DNA of 64,000 nt from Sphingobium lactosutens DS20 (GTDB taxonomy: Bacteria > Pseudomonadota > Alphaproteobacteria > Sphingomonadales > Sphingomonadaceae). Position 1 is the first letter of the stretch, and every line of letters starts with the position of its first letter. Made by a program: the position numbers and the translations under genes. Below, in pieces: positions 60,100 through 64,000 of this stretch. The notes under the pieces were generated by a model. It was given only the letters and a program-made list of their open reading frames with translations. It did not search any database and was not told the origin of the DNA. The stretch covers positions 62,001 through 126,000 of the forward strand of contig NZ_ATDP01000089.1 of NCBI RefSeq assembly GCF_000445105.1, written 5' to 3'.

Positions 60100-63000
60100 A
60101 TGTCGCGCTTCTTCATCGACCGGCCGATCTTCGCCTGGGTCATCGCCATCGTCATCATGCTGGCGGGCGTCCTCGCCATCCGGGCGCTGCCGATCAACCA
60201 ATATCCCAATATCGCGCCGCCCGCGATCCAGATCAGCGGTACCTATCCCGGCGCATCGGCACAGACGGTGCAGGATACCGTCGTGCAGGTGGTGGAACAG
60301 CAGCTCAACGGTCTCGACAACCTGCGTTACATCAAGTCGGAAAGCAACGCCGACGGCAGCTTCGCGATCACCGCGACATTCGAACAGGGAACCGATCCCG
60401 ACATCGCGCAGGTCCAGGTGCAGAACAAGCTGTCGCTGGCAACGCCGCTGGTGCCCGCCGAGGTGCAGGCGCAGGGGATGCGCGTCGCTAAGTTCCAGAT
60501 TAACTTCCTGGTCGTCGTCGGGCTGGTGTCCACCGACGGCAGGATGAGCGCCTATGACCTGGGCGACTTCATCGTTTCCAAATTGCAGGACCCGCTGGCG
60601 CGGACGCCCGGCGTCGGCGACTTCATGGTCCTGGGGTCGCAGAACGCGATGCGCATCTGGCTCGATCCCACCAAACTCACCAGCTTCGGCCTGACGCCAA
60701 CCGATGTCAGCGCCGCGATCAAGTCGCAGAACGTGCAGGTCTCGTCCGGCCAGCTCGCCGGCCTGCCGACGACCAAGGGCGTGGAACTCAACGCGACGGT
60801 GATCGGCAAGACCCGGTACCAGACGCCGGAGCAGTTCCGGGACATCCTCCTTAAGGTGAATGCGGACGGCTCGCAAGTGCGGTTGCGTGACGTCGCCGAG
60901 GTAAAGCTTGGCGCCGAGCAATTCTCGATCCAGGCAAATTACAATGCCAATCAACCGGCGGCCGGTATCGCGCTGCGCCTCGCCACCGGGGCCAACGCGC
61001 TCCAGACCATCGAGGCGGTACGTGCGCGGCTCAAGGATCTCGAGCCGACCTTCCCCAAGGGCGTGAAGGTCGTCTATCCCTATGACACCGAGCCGGTGAT
61101 CAGCCACTCGATCGAGGGCGTGGTTCACACGCTGCTGGAAGCGATCGTGCTGGTCTTTGCGGTGATGTTCCTGTTCCTCCAGAACTGGCGAGCCACGCTG
61201 ATCCCGACGCTGGCGGTTCCGGTTGTGCTGCTCGGGACGTTCGGGGTGATGGCGGCGTTCGGCTTCACCATCAACATCCTGACGATGTTCGGGCTGGTGC
61301 TGGCGATCGGCTTGCTAGTCGATGATGCGATCGTGGTGGTGGAAAATGTCGAACGGCTGATGAGCGAGGAAGGGCTGTCTCCTTTGGAGGCGAGCCGCAA
61401 GTCCATGGAGCAGATCAGCGGTGCGCTGGTCGGCATCGCGCTGGTGCTTTCGGCGGTGTTCGTGCCGATGGCGTTCTTCGGCGGCTCCACCGGCGTCATC
61501 TATCGCCAGTTCTCGATCACGATCGTATCGGCGATGGCGCTATCGGTGCTGGTCGCGCTGATCTTCACGCCAGCCCTGTGCGCGACGATGCTAAAGCCGG
61601 TTTCCCATGATCATCACGAGAAGAAGGGATTTTTCGGCTGGTTCAACCGCTGGTTCGATAGATCGGCCGGCCGCTATGAACGCGGCGTCAGTCGCCTGCT
61701 GGGCGCGCGCAAGCGCGGCATGATCGCCTTTGGCCTGATCGTCGCGCTGCTGGTCGTCCTGTTCCCGATGATGCGCAGTTCGTTCCTGCCCGACGAAGAT
61801 CAGGGCATGGCGCTGATCCAGGTGCAGATGCCGCCCAATGCCAGTTCGGAACGGACGCAGCATGTGCTGGGCCAGGTTGCCAACTTCCTCCTCAAATCCG
61901 AGGGCGATGCGGTACAGGCGGTCATGACCGTGTCGGGCTTTAACTTCGCGGGCCGCGGGCAGGGGTCCGGCCTTGCCTTCGTGCAGCTCAAGCCGTGGAA
62001 TGACCGCACCACCAGCGCCTTCGATATCGTGGGCCGGACGATGCAGCATTTCGCGGGCCTGAAGGAGGGCACCGTCATCGCTTTCGCGCCGCCCGCCGTT
62101 CAGGAACTGGGCAATGCGACCGGGTTCGACCTGTTCCTGCAGGACAACGGCGGCGGCGATCACGCGCGGCTGATGCAGGCGCGCAACCAGTTTCTGGGCA
62201 TGGCGGCGAAAAACCCCGCGCTGCAACTGGTCCGCCCCAACGGCATGAACGACGAACCGCAATATCAGATCGAGATCGACGATGAGAAGGTACGCGCGCT
62301 CGGTCTCAGCCTGGACGACGTGAACAACACGATGTCGGCCGCCTGGGGCTCGTCCTATGTCAACGACTTCATCGACAACGGCCGCGTCAAGCGCGTCTAT
62401 ATCCAGGGCATTCCCGAATCCCGGATATCTCCTGAGGATTTCGGCAAATGGTATGTGCGTAACGACAAGGGCGGGATGGTCTCGTTCGATGCGTTCGCGA
62501 CGGGCAAATGGGTCTATGGCTCGCCCCGGCTGGAACGGTATAACGGCCTGCCCGCGGTCGAGATTCTTGGCGAGCCGGCACCGGGGAAAAGTTCCGGCCA
62601 GGCGATGGCGGCAGTGCAGGAAATCGCCGCCAAGCTGCCCCCAGGCATCCGCGTTGCCTGGACCGGCCTCTCCTATGAGGAACGCCTGTCGGGATCGCAG
62701 GCTCCTGCGCTCTATGCCCTGTCGCTGCTGATCGTGTTCCTCTGCCTTGCGGCGCTGTACGAAAGCTGGTCGATTCCCTTCTCGGTTATGCTGGTCGTGC
62801 CGCTGGGTGTGATCGGCACGGTGATCGCGACGCTGGCGCGTGGCCTGAGCAATGACGTCTTCTTCCAGGTCGGGCTGCTGACGACGATCGGCCTGTCAGC
62901 GAAGAATGCGATCCTGATCGTGGAATTCGCGCGCGATCTGGTCGAACGGGACGGCAAGCCGCTGATGGAGGCCGCGATAGAGGCCGCGCGCCTGCGCCTG

Positions 63001-63240
63001 CGACCGATCATCATGACGTCGCTGGCCTTTACCGTGGGCGTGCTGCCGCTCGCGGTCGCGTCGGGCGCCAGCGCGGGCAGCAAGCACGCGATCGGCACCG
63101 GCGTCGTCGGCGGCATGATCACCGCGACGATCCTAGCGATTTTCTTCGTGCCGCTGTTCTTCGTCGTCGTGATGAGCTTCTTCTCGAAGAAGAAAGGCGA
63201 GACGCCCGAACAGCCCACCGGGGAGATCGCTCATGATTGA
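60100..63240 (+). CDS. RND multidrug efflux pump (AcrB/MexB type)
   Basis: A 1046-residue HAE1-family proton-driven exporter, the full normal length. N-terminus [60 protein letters not shown]; membrane helices with proton-relay Asp pair in [20 protein letters not shown]; central [20 protein letters not shown]; and the C-terminal half repeats the layout ([37 protein letters not shown]). Twelve transmembrane segments are expected. It exports drugs, solvents or aromatic compounds from membrane and periplasm. Thirteen bases after the adaptor; its last codons overlap the outer-membrane gene. Confidence 0.95.
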   Translation: MSRFFIDRPIFAWVIAIVIMLAGVLAIRALPINQYPNIAPPAIQISGTYPGASAQTVQDTVVQVVEQQLNGLDNLRYIKSESNADGSFAITATFEQGTDPDIAQVQVQNKLSLATPLVPAEVQAQGMRVAKFQINFLVVVGLVSTDGRMSAYDLGDFIVSKLQDPLARTPGVGDFMVLGSQNAMRIWLDPTKLTSFGLTPTDVSAAIKSQNVQVSSGQLAGLPTTKGVELNATVIGKTRYQTPEQFRDILLKVNADGSQVRLRDVAEVKLGAEQFSIQANYNANQPAAGIALRLATGANALQTIEAVRARLKDLEPTFPKGVKVVYPYDTEPVISHSIEGVVHTLLEAIVLVFAVMFLFLQNWRATLIPTLAVPVVLLGTFGVMAAFGFTINILTMFGLVLAIGLLVDDAIVVVENVERLMSEEGLSPLEASRKSMEQISGALVGIALVLSAVFVPMAFFGGSTGVIYRQFSITIVSAMALSVLVALIFTPALCATMLKPVSHDHHEKKGFFGWFNRWFDRSAGRYERGVSRLLGARKRGMIAFGLIVALLVVLFPMMRSSFLPDEDQGMALIQVQMPPNASSERTQHVLGQVANFLLKSEGDAVQAVMTVSGFNFAGRGQGSGLAFVQLKPWNDRTTSAFDIVGRTMQHFAGLKEGTVIAFAPPAVQELGNATGFDLFLQDNGGGDHARLMQARNQFLGMAAKNPALQLVRPNGMNDEPQYQIEIDDEKVRALGLSLDDVNNTMSAAWGSSYVNDFIDNGRVKRVYIQGIPESRISPEDFGKWYVRNDKGGMVSFDAFATGKWVYGSPRLERYNGLPAVEILGEPAPGKSSGQAMAAVQEIAAKLPPGIRVAWTGLSYEERLSGSQAPALYALSLLIVFLCLAALYESWSIPFSVMLVVPLGVIGTVIATLARGLSNDVFFQVGLLTTIGLSAKNAILIVEFARDLVERDGKPLMEAAIEAARLRLRPIIMTSLAFTVGVLPLAVASGASAGSKHAIGTGVVGGMITATILAIFFVPLFFVVVMSFFSKKKGETPEQPTGEIAHD

Positions 63241-64000
63241 CAGCACACTGCCCGTCGCGCGGGCTTCCTCACCCAGTAAACAGATGATCCGTCACGCTTC
63301 ATCGGAGGCAAACAATATGGCCAGCCAGACAGTCGCACGCCGGGACTGGTCACCCGATGCGGGTTGCGGATCGGCCGCCCCGAGCGGCGGCCAACCCGGA
63401 GATGTGAGCCATCACTCCCCGGGCGGGTTGCAGTCCGGCGTCTTGTCCCAACGCGCCGGGCTGCGACCCCTTGGCCGAACGCCGTTGCATCGAAAGGCAC
63501 TCTTCAGGGGGCGAAGGTTGTTCCTGTGCGGCATCGTTGCTTTTCTTGGTGGCTGCACGCTGGCGCCAAAATATGAACGGCCTGCAGCACCTGTGGCGCC
63601 CGTTTACCCGAACGGTGCGGCCTCTGCTGGTGCATCCGCCGCTGAGATCAAATGGCAGCAGATGTTCGTCGACACAAAGTTGCGTGCAGTTATCCAAATG
63701 GCGCTGGACAACAATCGCGACCTTCGTGTCGCGGCGCTCAACATCGAAAAAGCGCGGGCGCAATATCGCATTCAGCGTGCCGCCCTGATCCCGGACGTCA
63801 ATGTCACCGCGAGTGGCACCGAGCAGCGCCAGCCCGGTGGGCTCGCCTTCTTCGACAGCTCCTACAGCCTGGGCGTCGGCGTGAGCGCCTATGAACTGGA
63901 TCTGTTTGGCCGCGTGCGCAGCCTGAAGGATGCGGCGCTCCAAAGCTATCTGTCGACTGTGGAAACCCGGCGCGCGACCCACATCAGCCTGGTTGCCGAG
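63233..64000 (+). CDS. Outer-membrane efflux channel (OprM/NodT type), 3' end beyond window
   Basis: Open from ATG 63233 to the window end (256 codons seen). GGGGAG precedes that ATG, which overlaps the pump stop. The mature protein is recognisable from the lipobox [20 protein letters not shown] onward: [40 protein letters not shown] and [19 protein letters not shown], the first repeat of the trimeric channel. About 100 unusual residues lie between the ATG and the lipobox, so the translated start may be a TTG or other codon near 63470, or the leader may be an insertion. It completes the tripartite pump. Confidence 0.85.
   Translation, partial: MIDSTLPVARASSPSKQMIRHASSEANNMASQTVARRDWSPDAGCGSAAPSGGQPGDVSHHSPGGLQSGVLSQRAGLRPLGRTPLHRKALFRGRRLFLCGIVAFLGGCTLAPKYERPAAPVAPVYPNGAASAGASAAEIKWQQMFVDTKLRAVIQMALDNNRDLRVAALNIEKARAQYRIQRAALIPDVNVTASGTEQRQPGGLAFFDSSYSLGVGVSAYELDLFGRVRSLKDAALQSYLSTVETRRATHISLVAE
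63361..63397 (+). other. Hairpin inside the long leader of the channel gene
   Basis: GGCCGCC (63373-63379) pairs with GGCGGCC (63386-63392) around CCGAGC. The flanks GGGTT (63361-63365) and AACCC (63393-63397) extend the pairing with a seven-base bulge on one side. It lies in the atypical stretch between the ATG and the lipoprotein signal. Confidence 0.5.

Noticed and set aside
59986..61128. A 380-residue minus-strand ORF opposite the RND genes
   Set aside because: It overlaps the adaptor end and pump start, whose products are full length and well conserved; it has no domain of its own.

Overview
The window looks like accessory DNA, probably a megaplasmid or integrative element, of a GC-rich alphaproteobacterium. 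Sphingomonadales (Sphingobium, Novosphingobium, Sphingopyxis and relatives) are the best guess. The inference rests on the long run of DUF-type plasmid genes (DUF932, DUF736, DUF2493, DUF6117, DUF5983), a strawberry-notch-type methyltransferase-helicase, a MucR regulator, and Rieske O-demethylase, formaldehyde dehydrogenase and RND genes. No rRNA, tRNA, CRISPR array, intact insertion sequence, replication initiator or conjugation gene was seen.

Region 1 (1-30.7 kb) is a plasmid-type backbone. It opens with a cut parE and its parD beside a decayed second parDE pair. Then come a giant methyltransferase-helicase (965-5245), a MucR protein with a histone-H1-like tail, and many uncharacterised genes. 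Recognisable among these are an N6-methylase-like protein, a DpdA-like transglycosylase homologue, a lone ABC exporter, DUF932, a HerA-like ATPase coupled to a protein of seven SANT/HTH repeats, a PP-loop PAPS-reductase-like enzyme, DUF736, and three SLOG-type proteins plus a stand-alone copy of their N-terminal domain. From 25 to 30 kb several genes are each followed by a strong intrinsic terminator.

Region 2 (30.8-43.3 kb) is a patchwork of regulators, small enzymes and broken genes. It holds a truncated esterase joined to an alcohol-dehydrogenase fragment, a diguanylate cyclase, a TetR-carboxylesterase pair followed by a GMC-oxidoreductase tail, a flavin reductase, the divergent qorB/HxlR pair, a copper P-type ATPase in three-times-frameshifted pieces fused to another dehydrogenase remnant, and an SDR/AraC pair.

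Region 3 (43.3-58.1 kb) is catabolic. An AraC regulator diverges from a row of oxidation genes: FAD oxidoreductase, a 92-residue unknown protein, Zn alcohol dehydrogenase, coniferyl-type aldehyde dehydrogenase, NDH-2-like flavoprotein and a quinone-reductase-type MDR enzyme. A LysR regulator then diverges from two Rieske oxygenases of the O-demethylase type, a glutathione-independent formaldehyde dehydrogenase, a [2Fe-2S] ferredoxin and a ferredoxin reductase. Together this fits uptake of methoxylated (lignin- or herbicide-like) aromatics: demethylate, then oxidise the formaldehyde released.

Region 4 (58.2-64 kb) is a TetR-controlled tripartite RND efflux pump, with a clear palindromic operator before the adaptor gene and an outer-membrane channel gene running off the end.

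At least eight frame breaks across the window behave as single-base losses. Some may be sequencing errors rather than gene decay, so the affected genes are described as interrupted rather than simply dead.
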